Shown: one piece after another, positions 1-10,111 of the stretch | How positions within the stretch are numbered: the stretch's first letter is position 1 | Layout of the letters: each line of letters opens with the position of its first letter | Origin: Cyanidiococcus yangmingshanensis | Lineage: Eukaryota; Rhodophyta; Bangiophyceae; Cyanidiales; Cyanidiaceae | Length of the DNA: 64,000 nucleotides | Assembly (NCBI GenBank): GCA_013995675.1 | Contig: VWRR01000018.1 | Span: 124,001-188,000, forward strand | Direction of reading: 5' to 3' | The notes under the pieces: model-generated | What the model was told of the DNA's origin: nothing | Seen by the model: only the letters and a program-made list of their open reading frames with translations | Databases searched by the model: none | Program-made: the position numbers and the translations under genes

Positions 1-193
1 GGCGGCACCACATCGTGCGTCGCGAGAAGAGGAATCATAGGATTGCGGATCCGGAGCCCAGCTGCGCATCCTAACGAGACGCCTGCCTGCTGTCAGCGTT
101 ACTCATTTCGCGAACTCTCTGTGGAACAGCACTCAGAGTGGAGGCTTTGGTTCCTGTTTAAGCTGAGATTGTATTGGCGGAAATGTACGGTCT

Positions 194-791
194 ATGAGTC
201 AGCTGCGACGCCTGGGCCGGTCGCTTTTTAGTGGGCTCACGTACGTGCCGGTGGATCTACTTCATCCACGAGAACTTTTTTACGTTCGTGCCTGTTCAGG
301 GAGCTTCTATGCAGCCCACGTTGAACCCGGTAAGCACTGCAAAGGAAACTTTCAGCTCGAGTCGATCCAGCGGAGACATCGTTTTCGTGAGCCGTCTCTT
401 GCGTCATTTTTGGGACACGAAACGGGGAGAAGTTGTGGTTCTTCGCTCACCGGACCAAGGCCCTCGCAAAAGGCTTATCAAACGGGTCGTCGCCCTAGAA
501 GGCGACAGAATTTACAACTGCCGGACTGGAAAAGAAGTCGAAATACCCCGAGGGTGCTGCTGGATCGAGGGGGACAATCGAGCCCTGTCGCGAGACTCGG
601 CAAGTCATTATGGCCCTGTCCCACTAGGCCTTATAGAGGGGCGTGTGATTGCCATTGTGTGGCCGCCAGGACGTTGGCAAATGCTCTCGGCTCCCCAGAG
701 AACGGAATCTTCAGTAGACTCCGGACTAGGCTTGGAGTCAGAGTTGCCGAGCACAATAAGAGCGCTTGCGAAACCTACGCGTTCCAAATAG
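194..791 (+). CDS. IMP2: Mitochondrial inner membrane protease subunit 2 (IMP2), frame change near the start
   Basis: Serine/lysine-dyad signal peptidase (S26 family) that cleaves sorting signals of proteins in the mitochondrial inner membrane. The nucleophile lies in GASMQPTLNP and the general-base lysine in KRLIKRVVALEGD; the family box GDNRALSRDSASHYGPVP and the terminal VWPPGRW match yeast IMP2 very well. The ATG at 194 opens LRRLGRSLFSGLTYVPV, which matches the N-terminal membrane segment, but the catalytic part is in the next frame. The switch falls at the GG of 253-254: after VPV the product continues IYFIHENF, with exactly the yeast spacing to the active serine. In the catalytic frame no ATG lies upstream of the active site, so the shift is needed to make the protein. 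About 198 residues, normal for the family. Identity is firm; whether the extra base is real is open. Confidence 0.85.
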
Positions 792-1932
792 GGCCCCCTG
801 AAGGTGCTGCGAGCGTTGCGAAAACTGCCGGAGATGGGCTTGAGCATTATCTCGAATTCAGGCGATTCGTTTTGGGACTGCCCGGAACTCGTGCCTGCCT
901 ATTGATCCAGCCGAGCTAGCGGGATTCACCAACAAGTCACCCAATCTACTTCATCATTTTGAAGTTTGTGAGTTTGAAAGTACTTGATACAGTAGACAGA
1001 ATAACTTTAGATTTTTTTGCTATGCGATAGCCAGACCTGGAACGTAGTTGCTGCAGGGCGCACCACGCTTGATAAAGGAAGAAGAACGGCTCCGCTACAC
1101 GCCCAACTGTATCGCGAATTCGAAGGCTCAACTTTGTAGCGACGCCGGGTGGCACAGAGCGGCACCGTTGCTTCTGCGCCGGATGCTCCTCTAGAAGTCG
1201 TTCCGTAAAATGTATGAAACCCCGACGGAGACCAGCGTTTTCCAGTAACTCGAGGCAAATACACCTTCACACCATAGTTGTACTTTGTGGCTCTTGCTGG
1301 ATTACTTCAAGACTTTGTATACATCTTCGAAGCGCTAGCGGCTTTATATAGCATTCAGTGTACCTATTTCCAAGGCATGTTTGGTTTGAGGAGACTGATC
1401 CACAGAGTCCCTTTTGCCCTTGCAGTCGCTGTTCTCGCAAACCAGACCCGGCGACGAAGAAAACAGGATTTTGTGAGTCATTGTTTGTTTCGGCTTGTTG
1501 CTTCCCCGCTAGCGGCCACGCTTCGTGGATCCCGGGCAGGTTTCACCTGTTTTTGTCAAACAGAACCCTCACCACGTCAGCGTTCTCGTCGAACAGCGTG
1601 CATCATCACTGGCGCAGAGATCATGTTTCTCTCGCAAAGCGTGCATGCTCGTTGATCTGGCTGCGCGGGGACGACGCCGGTGCAAATCGACGCCGTCCCC
1701 GAAAACGCGCGATCGATGCGCGCCGGGGCGACGCCGGCTGTCGCGATCTGCGCACTCGGCACGAACAAGCTGTATCGAGATTGAGGTTTCCTGCCGCTAC
1801 GTGGCAGGTGCAGATGATGCCTTGGCATGGCCACGCTGACTGCATCTCGGGATTGGGGGATAACGCGACGAGGATTGGACTTGTCCAAACGAGAATAGAA
1901 TATCGAATTGGATTGTTGCTCATCGGAACACA
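792..1932. other. Intergenic region upstream of secreted protein A
   Basis: About 1.1 kb between two plus-strand genes. No convincing coding region; the overlapping open frames here have no recognisable domain. A short GC- and CpG-rich patch at about 1660-1765 contains GGGGACG (1667) facing CGTCCCC (1694), and probably belongs to the promoter of the following gene. Confidence 0.5.
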
Positions 1933-3060
1933 ATGACGAACCGCTTGTTATATCTGGCCGCGATAGTCGCGGTCATAGCAGCCTTCGTGCTGCAGGGTAC
2001 TGCCGCGATGGACTTTAACGGAAAGTATATCAAGGACCAGAAGAACTGCTACAACGTCCAGAAGTGTATTAAGCAGGTGCGCAAGTGCGCTCAGTACGAG
2101 AAAGTTTGTACTGCTCCTCAGCAGAAGTGCATACAGCACGAGCTTATCTGTGTGAAGCAGGAGAACCAGTGCAAACAGTTCGAGCCTCAGTACCAAAACG
2201 TCAAGGTCTGCGTGCAATACGAGAAACAATGCATTCAGTGGAATTACAAAGATGAATGCCAGCAACAGTACGACCAGCAGAATAACTACTTCTGGGGCGT
2301 GCAGCGCTTTGATTACAAGAAGAAAGAGCCTGTGAAGCAGAAGTGCAAGAAAGTACAAAATGGCTGCGCGCAGTGGCAAGAGGACAAGAACAAGTGCGTG
2401 CAGTGGGGTGAACAACAACAGAAGATCGGTCAGAAATGCGCTGATTGGCAGCAGGTTTGCATCAAGACCAAGCCTGGAAAGTGCATCCAGTACGAGCAGG
2501 TTTGCAATAACTTCCAGCAGCGCTGCGCACAGTTTGTGAATGAGTGCCAGCAGTACAAGAATGAGATCATCTGCCCGGAGCCCAAGAAGCAACCGAAGAA
2601 GGATGTGAAGCAGGAATCGTATATGAAGAAGCAGGACTATGTGCAGCGTATGAACTACGAGAAGAAAAAGGAATACAATCAGAAAAATGTAGAATCCCAA
2701 CAGAAGAATGAGTGGTTCCAGCAGCCAAAGGAGCAGAAGCAGTACTACTGGCAGCCGAAGAAGAAGGACTATCAGAACCAGAATGACCAGAAGCAGTACT
2801 ACTGGCAGCCGAAGAAGAAGGACTATCAGAACCAGAATGACCAGAAGCAGTACTACTGGCAGCCGAAGAAGAAGGACTATCAGAACCAGAATGACCAGAA
2901 GCAGTACTACTGGCAGCCGAAGAAGAAGGACTATCAGAACCAGAATGACCAGAAGCAGTATTACTGGCAGCCAAAGAAGTACGACAACAAGAAGAAGAAT
3001 GATTTGTACGGGAAAAAGAAAGTGAACCCGTTTGTGCCTGAGAATAACTACTGGGTCTAA
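1933..3060 (+). CDS. Secreted Cys-heptad, Gln/Tyr/Lys-rich repeat protein A
   Basis: I do not recognise this family. The 375-residue product starts with a clear signal peptide (about residues 1-25, ending GTAA). It is followed by a region in which cysteines recur every seven residues with an aromatic or other bulky residue three places on, as in CAQYEKV and CVQYEKQ. A tyrosine/tryptophan-rich spacer follows, a second cysteine region, and then a cysteine-free tail of five near-identical 18-residue units (QKQYYWQPKKKDYQNQND). Glutamine, lysine, tyrosine and cysteine dominate. The next gene downstream is a paralogue: both share QWNYK followed by an acidic pair and CQQ, and a KxCKKVQxGC segment. 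Export, regular cysteines and tyrosine-rich repeats suggest a cross-linked structural role in an extracellular matrix or proteinaceous wall. That is inference. Intact single frame. Confidence 0.8.
   Translation: MTNRLLYLAAIVAVIAAFVLQGTAAMDFNGKYIKDQKNCYNVQKCIKQVRKCAQYEKVCTAPQQKCIQHELICVKQENQCKQFEPQYQNVKVCVQYEKQCIQWNYKDECQQQYDQQNNYFWGVQRFDYKKKEPVKQKCKKVQNGCAQWQEDKNKCVQWGEQQQKIGQKCADWQQVCIKTKPGKCIQYEQVCNNFQQRCAQFVNECQQYKNEIICPEPKKQPKKDVKQESYMKKQDYVQRMNYEKKKEYNQKNVESQQKNEWFQQPKEQKQYYWQPKKKDYQNQNDQKQYYWQPKKKDYQNQNDQKQYYWQPKKKDYQNQNDQKQYYWQPKKKDYQNQNDQKQYYWQPKKYDNKKKNDLYGKKKVNPFVPENNYWV
2734..3003 (+). repeat. Five tandem 54-bp coding repeats
   Basis: The unit begins CAGAAGCAGTACTACTGGCA and encodes QKQYYWQPKKKDYQNQND. 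Copies start at 2734, 2788, 2842, 2896 and 2950. The first four are almost identical at DNA level, including synonymous positions; the last diverges at its 3' end (KKYDNKKK). Such uniformity points to recent expansion or homogenisation by unequal exchange. Confidence 0.95.
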
Positions 3061-4108
3061 TTGATTCAGGCAGTTTAACGGGTGAAAATTAGCATTTAGG
3101 AATGTTCTGGAACGCTGGAACGCGATAATAGATCAGAGCCTGATCAATTATCTGGAGGGTTTATGATACGCCGCTAAAAATTCTGTCGTTATCGGGAGCG
3201 TTTCCCCTGTATCATTCAGGAGAAGGAATTCCCTCGGATCCCCGCGCCTTCACGAGCGGAGAGCGGGTCACTATACGACAGGCCGGCTCCTCGAAACTGA
3301 ATTTTATCCATCAGAGGATCTCATTGAATACCCACAGTCCAGAGAACTTGGCGACCGCAAAATCTCGCCTGGGCACGTATCTGCAGGATACCCAACGAAA
3401 CATCATATACTGCCGTTCAATGTTTTATGCTTATGCTAGTCACCTGCACGATATACGTAGCGCGCAATTAGAAGATATCATCTTGAGGCTTAGGTTTCAG
3501 CGCTCGGCGGTGCTTCGCAAAATTAGATGCATGGGCCGTGCAACCTCCCCGATGCTTCCAGATGAGACCATTCTCTGGTCGTCGACCACGACGGAATGCT
3601 GTACTGTACCGAGTAATGTCGCGGGTTCATCCCCTAATTTTCAATGATCTCCCGCAGAAATATCGACGGTCCCCGGAGAGGCGTCGCGATGTGCCGTCGG
3701 TGACCTCGCGCACCGAGCGCCCGGGGTCGTCGCGCGCTCCAGCACCACGACGGCGGCGACGCGCGGCGGACACGTGTCCGATTCGTCGCTATACACCACA
3801 ATGACGCGTGCAAGTCGCGCAGCCGATACGCGGGGATTCCAGATCTGGCACAGATGGGACACGACACCCGATTGTGTGATAATAGAAACGCTGCCGTGAT
3901 CGGTCGCCGCCTTGCCGGGAAACATGCAGAGCCGCACACGGACTTTTCATGGCGGGGGTGACGTGTCCCCGTCGGCGACGACGGCATGGCACCGCGAGCT
4001 TGCAGCAGGGGATGCATATCGCAAGTGTTTCTTGTTGTTGATCAGTCTGTGGGTAAAGTCTGAAGCATATTGACTTCTGCGTACCGCTAGAGCTACTTAT
4101 TCATTAAA
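3061..4108. other. Intergenic region between the two secreted paralogues
   Basis: About 1 kb without a supported gene. The half nearest protein B (about 3655-3990) is conspicuously GC- and CpG-rich and holds a perfect 14-bp palindrome (3767-3780) and a second CGTGTCC at 3962. It looks like a promoter island. Confidence 0.5.
3767..3780. promoter_or_regulatory. Perfect palindrome around CACGTG upstream of protein B
   Basis: CGGACACGTGTCCG reads the same on both strands and centres on a CACGTG G-box core, the usual target of bHLH and bZIP dimers. It lies about 330 bp upstream of the protein B start, inside a GC-rich island. The half-site CGTGTCC recurs at 3962 and upstream of the MYB gene (20747). 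Regulatory function is inferred. Confidence 0.4.
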
Positions 4109-5099
4109 ATGATCAAAAAATCCGCGTTGTGTTTCGTTGTCGCTCTCGTGCTGAGTCTCTTGGCGCCTATGCCGGCTGCACAGGCATGGTCGAATACCGC
4201 CGTAGACCAGCAAAACTGCTATCAGAAGCAGGTATGCGCCCAGTATGATAACCAGTGCGCTGGATATTCGAACGTCTGCCTGCAATGGGGCGAACAGTGC
4301 AAGCAATACGAACAGGTTTGCACGAACTGGGAGACCAAGTGCACTGCATATGAGGATGTGTATAAGACTACCCAAGTCTGTGCTCAGTATGCGCAGACCT
4401 GTGCGCAGTGGAACTACAAGGAAGACTGCCAGCAGGTTGAGCAGAAAGATACTCAGTACCTTGTCGCCGCACAGACGCCGGTGCCAAAGCAGAAGGATAT
4501 CAAGAAGCAGGAAGATCAGCAGAAGAAGAACGCGTATATCTGGAACCAGAACAGCTGGCGTTGGTCTAAAGACCAGCAGCAGATCCAGAAGAAGAAGGTT
4601 GTTGTAGAGACACCAGTGCCCCAGAAGACGTGCAAGAAAGTTCAGGCTGGATGCTGCGCGTTGGCAGCAGGACACATCGAAGTGTCAGCAATGGACGACG
4701 CACAAGCAGAGGATCGGCGTCCGGTGCGCCAGCAGCAGCCAGGTCTGCACCAACTACACTCAGGGCCAATGCGCTCAAAACGAACAGATTTGCCTCCAGT
4801 ACGGCCAGAAATGCACCGGTTACCAGCAGGTCTGCAAATCATATCAATGGCAGTGGGTATGCCAGCAGGTTCAGACTACTGAGCAGTACCAGAAGCAAGT
4901 CTATGTGAAGCAGGACCAGCAGAACTACCAGAAACAACAGTACTATCAGAAGAACCAGAAGGACCAGCAGAACTACCAGAAACAACAGTACTATCAGAAG
5001 AATCAGAAGGACCAGCAAAATCAGAAACAACAGTACTATCAGAAGAATCAGAAGGACCAGCAAAATCAGAACGACTGGCAAAATTCGTACTTCTGGTAA
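4109..5099 (+). CDS. Secreted Cys-heptad, Gln/Tyr-rich repeat protein B (paralogue of A), one frame change
   Basis: Tandem paralogue of the preceding secreted gene. It has a signal peptide (MIKKSALCFVVALVLSLL to AQA), then a strict run in which cysteine recurs every seven residues: CAQYDNQ, CAGYSNV, CLQWGEQ, CKQYEQV, CTNWETK. A spacer with two ETPVP/QTPVP-type segments and KTCKKVQAGC follows. At about 4654-4662 the frame must advance by one base (TT at 4661-4662 is the likely run); in the next frame the protein continues with QDTSKCQQW, QVCTNYTQGQCAQNEQIC and related cysteine motifs, then three Gln/Tyr/Lys repeats and stop. Without the change the product would end in about 75 unrelated residues. 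Joined length about 329 residues. Probably extracellular and structural like protein A; no known domain. Confidence 0.75.
4929..5066 (+). repeat. Three tandem 45/48-bp coding repeats in protein B
   Basis: Copies begin at 4929, 4977 and 5022 with CAGAAACAACAGTACTATCA and encode QKQQYYQKNQKDQQN, the first copy having one extra tyrosine codon. Nearly identical DNA indicates recent duplication, like the unrelated-length repeat in protein A. Confidence 0.9.
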
Positions 5100-5955
5100 G
5101 CAAAGGAACCCCGTTTCGGGTACAGAGTTCAGCTAGGAAAGTGATCCGGGATTTCCAGATGCTATCGCCTTTGAATTGCAGATACAGTGAGAATATTGCT
5201 CTCCCAGGGATCGTCGAAAGAGAAGAACATTACATGCGGGAAACTAGGCAAGCCATTGAGTCATGTGCTCATAATCGGTTAGAGACGTGTTACCTAAAGG
5301 ACCGTTATAGCTATCCCATCGCGTCGATCATCATCATGGAGCTGCGTTCTGGAACGTTTGTCCGTCAATATTCCAGATCTGGGTGAAATCGAATCACAAG
5401 AGGCTTACTCCGATCTCACTCGTCGCAAGTCTGCGCTTGTGCGCCTCATGATCTCAAAACGACGTGTACGCCACAAGAAACATTGTGGATTCAGCAACTG
5501 CGAAGCGAAATACACCGTTTATGTGACGTCAACACATGACTCGACTCACAATTATGCAAGTCATGCCAGAGGTCAGGACAAGGATGCCATAATGTCATGA
5601 AAAGCGGTTGTTGCTCACAATGAGGGCCCTTCCAGTTCCGTGCAATCATCGCATACCAACTCAACCCTGGAGCGAGACGCTCGCTCAGATCTCTGGTCCC
5701 GTGCTTCCTTCTGGCATTTGCAAACAATCCGAGCCGTGCCCCGAAACAGTGCTCCCTTGCGCCTCTGATTTGTCTGACGCTGCACGCCCCATTTGCCGAT
5801 CCTCATTAGGATCTGAACTAGCTCTCACATCAGAAGGTCCGAGAATTACTTGTGACCCAGATCGTCTCGAATGCCGACGACTCTTGCAGCCGACCGTGAA
5901 TATCTCGACGACGTCACGGGCCAGAGCGAATGATATAGGTTCTTTTCGAAGCAGA
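5100..5955. other. Intergenic region, convergent 3' ends
   Basis: About 0.86 kb between the end of protein B (+) and the end of RFT1 (-). No domain-bearing open frame, RNA gene or repeat was recognised. Confidence 0.5.
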
Positions 5956-7620
5956 TCAAGTGTGGGCGGAGTGTGGGCGGCTCCAGAGAACCCGCTTGAT
6001 CACCGAGCCATGGGCTCGCCAGGCGACCGAGGCCCAAATTAAACTGGTGACCAGCGTCCAGCCTATAAGCGTCGTCATTGCCAAAACATCAAGCCCCCGC
6101 GCAACAACCCATGATACCATGTAGTGAGAGACCATAGCCCATACTGCAGTGACCAGCAGTACGTTCGTCGCCGGCCAAAACGCACTTGGCATTCGGAAGT
6201 TGTGCAGATGCCTGTCGGTCCTGAATGCGTACCTAATCATCGCCGCGGCAAGTTCGGCACGTAGCAACATCGTTACGGCATTGTTTGCAATTAACAAAAG
6301 TGGGCTTCCGACAACAACGACTGCCCACCGGGCGCCCATAACGAATCCCATCGAGATGAACGCACTAACAGAAGCATGTAGAACGAGAATTCGAGACGGC
6401 AATCGAGGTAGGATCGCTGTCGTGGCGAACGCCTCGATTGTGCCGAGTAACGCTGGCGCGATCAACGAACGCAGGTACCAGGTCAAGAGCTGAGCTACTA
6501 ATGCGTCTTTTGGTGATGCTGCCAGGACCCAACGCTTTCCGTACACGACTTGCAGAAAAACCGGAACGTAAGTAGGGCCAACGCAGGCCAACAAAGATGC
6601 TATTAGAACAGCGCAAAGCCTCGCCTCCAGCGTGAAAACAAACGCCTCGCCAAAAGACGCCCGACTTTCCGTTTCCTGCAAACGGGCCGCCACAATATAC
6701 ACACTCTCCTCAAGCGGAAGGAAGAAATATCGAAGCACAAGCGAGGCCAGGTTCCCTGCCAACTTGTATGCTCCAACTTCTTCGATGCTCAAGCGATTAG
6801 ACAGGACAAAAAACAAATTTTCAGCGTCCGAGGCGAAGAACTTGAAAACAGCTTGAAGCGCTGCATGAGCCCACAATCGCCAACTAGACGAGCCCGCTTT
6901 CTGGCTGCGCTTGGGTTTCTCGGTGGGGAGTCGGCGCTTGGTGCAACGTCGCCAGGCTCGAGCCAAGACTGCTATACCGACAAGGCTCTGAGCAAACCAT
7001 CCCAGAGACATTCCAAGTGCGTCATCACCGGTCTTTTGCGCAATCCATAATGCGACGATGTTCTGGGCAAGCGCCGCAAGGCCGTCAGCCTGTGCCCGTC
7101 CAGCCAGTGCAGCTGAGTCTCCGTGTAGCAGGCATTGTAAATGTAGCCACTCGCCGAGAGACGCATCAAGTGTGGCCCCAATCCCCACAATAATGTATGC
7201 GACCTTCGAACGTCGGAAGCTGAGCATGGAAACACTCCAATTGATGTATCGAATAAAAACAAATGCCGTTCCTATGCACCAAAGAATATTGCACCAGAGC
7301 CAGTGCTGCCGCTGGGCGAGATGGGGCCTCTGTAATACCACGCGTCGCACAACCTCTCGAGCCGGCCAAAGCGCGATCGCAAACAGTAGGCCCAGGTAAG
7401 CATCCGAAAACGCAACAACTGCAGGTCCGTATCGACGCGCTATCAGGGTCCGCAGTCCAAAGCATAGCAGCTTACTCGTCAAGGACCAGCTAAGCGCTGC
7501 TCGAACGCTTGTGCTCGCAGCTACAGCCCCGGCACAGGAAACTGGTCGGGTCTGTTCCATAGCGGGCGTGTTCGAGCGCTTCCGCTGCCTCTTGTCTCCA
7601 TTGGTTTCCCGTTTTCCCAT
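5956..7620 (-). CDS. RFT1: RFT1-like multispanning ER protein (dolichol-linked oligosaccharide pathway)
   Basis: Polytopic ER membrane protein of the RFT1 family, required for translocation or handling of Man5GlcNAc2-dolichol in N-glycosylation. The N-terminal segment IARRYGPAVVAFSDAYLG followed by WPAREVVRRVVLQR corresponds to the family signature in which a short loop precedes an arginine-rich LSREAFR-type motif. Further family landmarks are GEWLHLQCLL and, in the second half, ENLFFVLSNRLSIEEVGAYK followed by FLPLEESVYIVAARLQE. Many hydrophobic segments span the whole length. The ATG at 7620 gives 554 residues, the usual size. It is divergent from the VOC gene. With ALG10 near the other end of the window it is one of two genes for lipid-linked oligosaccharide assembly here. 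Confidence 0.85.
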   Translation of the reverse strand: MGKRETNGDKRQRKRSNTPAMEQTRPVSCAGAVAASTSVRAALSWSLTSKLLCFGLRTLIARRYGPAVVAFSDAYLGLLFAIALWPAREVVRRVVLQRPHLAQRQHWLWCNILWCIGTAFVFIRYINWSVSMLSFRRSKVAYIIVGIGATLDASLGEWLHLQCLLHGDSAALAGRAQADGLAALAQNIVALWIAQKTGDDALGMSLGWFAQSLVGIAVLARAWRRCTKRRLPTEKPKRSQKAGSSSWRLWAHAALQAVFKFFASDAENLFFVLSNRLSIEEVGAYKLAGNLASLVLRYFFLPLEESVYIVAARLQETESRASFGEAFVFTLEARLCAVLIASLLACVGPTYVPVFLQVVYGKRWVLAASPKDALVAQLLTWYLRSLIAPALLGTIEAFATTAILPRLPSRILVLHASVSAFISMGFVMGARWAVVVVGSPLLLIANNAVTMLLRAELAAAMIRYAFRTDRHLHNFRMPSAFWPATNVLLVTAVWAMVSHYMVSWVVARGLDVLAMTTLIGWTLVTSLIWASVAWRAHGSVIKRVLWSRPHSAHT

Positions 7621-8114
7621 AGTGCACACGTGGCGGAGGCCCCAAGGCTGATGGAAACAGCGTGCGGATAATGATTCTTTCGTCTTGCCGCAGCTGCGAA
7701 GCGAAGTCTGCTAAAGTTTGGCGCGCGCCACGAAGTAGCTCCGAGGTGCTGTGTCTGAAACGTTGAGGGATATTGACGAACCCACTCGCTTTTGACCATA
7801 CCAAAAAAGCCCGTCCTATATTGATCATACACCAATTCGGCGCTGTAAGTCAAATTCTTATACGCTTCGGTCTTCTTGCGTCTCGATTTATTGCTTGAAA
7901 GGTGTTGATAGCGTGTCGCTGTGGGTGCAAACTGCGCTCCTGGAACGGCGTCGAAGCAGTACGCACATTGAAAAGGTATCAACATGTCCAGCGCTGCCCT
8001 CGAGGGCATGGATGGGGAAAGCCAGGGGATCACAGGGATACACTTTATCCCTGAACGGCAGGCACTTCAGCACCCAACTTGTTGCCTGGTTTAGCGACTG
8101 AAGTTAGTGTCGGC
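7621..8114. promoter_or_regulatory. Divergent intergenic region RFT1 / VOC protein
   Basis: About 0.5 kb separating two start codons that face away from each other; it must hold both promoters. I see no further defined element. Confidence 0.4.
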
Positions 8115-8516
8115 ATGCCGGTTGAGCTCGATCATATCGCTTTAAACGTTATGGATGTGGAACGCCTTTTACGGTTTTACGCTGATATCTTCGGTTTGGA
8201 GACTGAGCGCGTTGCCGAGTGGCGAGAGGGAAGGGTTCCCTTCCCGTCGCTTCGACTGAACGGACACACAATAATCGATTTTTTCCCTTCACGGGCCGAA
8301 GAATTGAAGGCGAAGGATCTCAAAGGCCTACTGAATCACTTTTGTTTTGCGGTCACTAGCTCCACGTTTGATTCAGCACAAGAGCGGGTACACGCACTTG
8401 GTGGTGAAGTCGTCGGCGAACCGCGACAACTTTGGGGCGCCCGTGGTATGGCACTTTCTCGATATTATAAGGACCCTGAGGGCAATACCTTTGAGGTTCG
8501 CTGCTACCAGGAGTGA
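8115..8516 (+). CDS. VOC-superfamily (glyoxalase/dioxygenase fold) protein
   Basis: Small vicinal-oxygen-chelate protein of 133 residues. The fold signature is clear: an N-terminal LDHIALNVMDVERLLRFYAD, a central HFCFAV strand opening the second repeat, and a C-terminal DPEGNTFEVRC, which resembles the ending of bacterial-type glyoxalase/bleomycin-resistance relatives. Candidate metal ligands are the His of LDHIAL, the His of NHFCF and the Glu of FEVRC. The ATG at 8115 is chosen because MPVELDH starts directly at the first strand; an in-frame upstream codon adds only twelve residues. Substrate cannot be told from sequence: a lactoylglutathione lyase-like or dioxygenase-like activity are both possible. 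Confidence 0.75.
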   Translation: MPVELDHIALNVMDVERLLRFYADIFGLETERVAEWREGRVPFPSLRLNGHTIIDFFPSRAEELKAKDLKGLLNHFCFAVTSSTFDSAQERVHALGGEVVGEPRQLWGARGMALSRYYKDPEGNTFEVRCYQE

Positions 8517-9388
8517 AATTCATGGATTGCGAAGCGTGGAGACGCAAACTGGGTATTGAAGGCCAGGTATAGACGTTTTCGGCCTGAGGTTTCCTTTAGC
8601 AGAATTCCCGTGCATCCGGCGCATGGAGCAGGTGTCTCCGTCTCAACGGTATGCGAAAACGGTGTATTAAGTATCGGTGAAAGAAAACATGTCACGGTAG
8701 GTGATAGTATTCGTTTTATGTTTGCTGGATAAATGGATTAAGATTTCAGGCGTGCAAGATACCTGAAAAAGCAGTCGTTGTGGTGCGTTGCTTCAGGATC
8801 ATTCGCTTTACGAGGCGACTCTGCAAGTAACATCCATGTTATGCAAGGAGCGTCACTGGCGAATACGATGGCATGATGTTTTGGAACTTTGAGGCTTCTC
8901 AACCTACAGCAACAACTGCATGGCAAATATTGCGGCTCACCGTTCACCTTGATCGACAATATTTTTGTTCTTTATTCGCGTCGCAACCTGAGGGATTACA
9001 GAATCTTTGAGAATAGAGGCCTTTCACTGCACAAGCATTGACAATATGCTCTAGTGAACCCACTCTTATGAAGCGAGCGGGTGTCTTGCGTAACTTTTCG
9101 GCTCGAAGGCTGCCATGCAAAACCATATCTGAATAAGGGTCCCGTTTAGTGCTGTCACCGTTTCGGTTTCGCGTCTGGAATCCCAAATCTCGCGCTTCAC
9201 CCGCTATGTTCTCTGCAGCTGCAGATCGGGTAACGTAACCGGCACTGCGCTGCGCAAAATCTGACGAACTCTTGGGAATTGATGACTGAAAACGGAATAC
9301 TCGTGCCATGAGACAATAAGGGACGCTTCAAGACCGGACAGAGTCATCCGCATGCCACGAATTTTATAAAACACGTTCGTTGATAGCC
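8517..9388. other. Intergenic region, convergent 3' ends
   Basis: About 0.87 kb between VOC (+) and PSMD9 (-). It contains one ATG-started open frame of 121 codons (8944-9309, minus) with no recognisable domain, which I do not call as a gene. Confidence 0.45.
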
Positions 9389-10111
9389 TCACAGCCCTGG
9401 CCTCGAAGACATGGTCAGATAGCGCTCAAAGCGCGCTCCAAGGAGACCAGTGCCAGCCCAAGGTGCAGGCACGACGACTACATCGATGATCGTCCGGGAT
9501 GCTTGGTCAGGGGTCGGGCAGTTTTCCCGTTGAATAGAGAACACCAGCGGTCGTCCGCGATACTGGGCAACGGTTGCTGCCAAAGTCTCCCAGGAAACGC
9601 ACGGACCTGCTTGTAAAACTTTGTCACCATTTTGGAGACCTGCTTGTGATGCCGGAGAACCTGCTTCTACCTGAACAACTTTGGCAAATGGCTCAAGTTC
9701 TGAGCCTGCTCTGACAGGTGTTGTTTTTCGAGGTACTCGGGAGCCACTCGTTCCAGACCAAGTTGGTGTCGAGGCGGAGCCGCTGTTGACAGTTTCAGCA
9801 CGACTCGGAGGCAGAGCGTTTTCCGCCAAGCGCGTTTGCGCCGAGTCAACAACAAGAACTTCGGGAAGCAGAAGCTCGATCTTTTTCATAATGATTTGAT
9901 AATCGCTCTGTAAACAGGCAAGGTGGTGACGGTGCTGTCGAACTTGGTAAACATCACAATCGGTTCGTGGAAAGCCATCCTCGTCGACCAGGGAGCCACG
10001 AACCCCGACAGGTGTGGCCTCTAAACTCGCCATCAACTGTTCTATTTCGTGCTCAATTGTTTCTTTCTGCAACATGAAAGAGCGCAGACGCTGATGGCTG
10101 TCGGACGTCAT
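9389..10111 (-). CDS. PSMD9: 26S proteasome assembly chaperone PSMD9/Nas2 (PDZ protein)
   Basis: Assembly chaperone of the proteasome regulatory particle base, binding the C-terminus of Rpt5 in other eukaryotes. The architecture fits: an N-terminal helical hairpin (about residues 1-90, with KETIEHEIEQLMASLEA and the family signature GVRGSLVDEDGFPRTDCDVY), a low-complexity linker, and a C-terminal PDZ domain (FAKVVQVEAGSPASQAGLQ, then NGDKVLQAG). The ATG at 10111 gives 240 residues, near the usual 210-225. It is divergently paired with the proteasome activator PA200, so the intergenic segment may serve two proteasome factors. Confidence 0.9.
   Translation of the reverse strand: MTSDSHQRLRSFMLQKETIEHEIEQLMASLEATPVGVRGSLVDEDGFPRTDCDVYQVRQHRHHLACLQSDYQIIMKKIELLLPEVLVVDSAQTRLAENALPPSRAETVNSGSASTPTWSGTSGSRVPRKTTPVRAGSELEPFAKVVQVEAGSPASQAGLQNGDKVLQAGPCVSWETLAATVAQYRGRPLVFSIQRENCPTPDQASRTIIDVVVVPAPWAGTGLLGARFERYLTMSSRPGL

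Noticed and set aside
1948-2974. Leucine-rich and serine/alanine-rich open frames on the minus strand of secreted protein A
   Set aside because: They are reverse-strand shadows of CAG/AAG-rich coding DNA and its 54-bp repeat.
8944-9309. 121-codon ATG-started open frame downstream of PSMD9 (minus)
   Set aside because: No recognisable domain, signal or repeat, and length compatible with chance in this composition; kept as intergenic.
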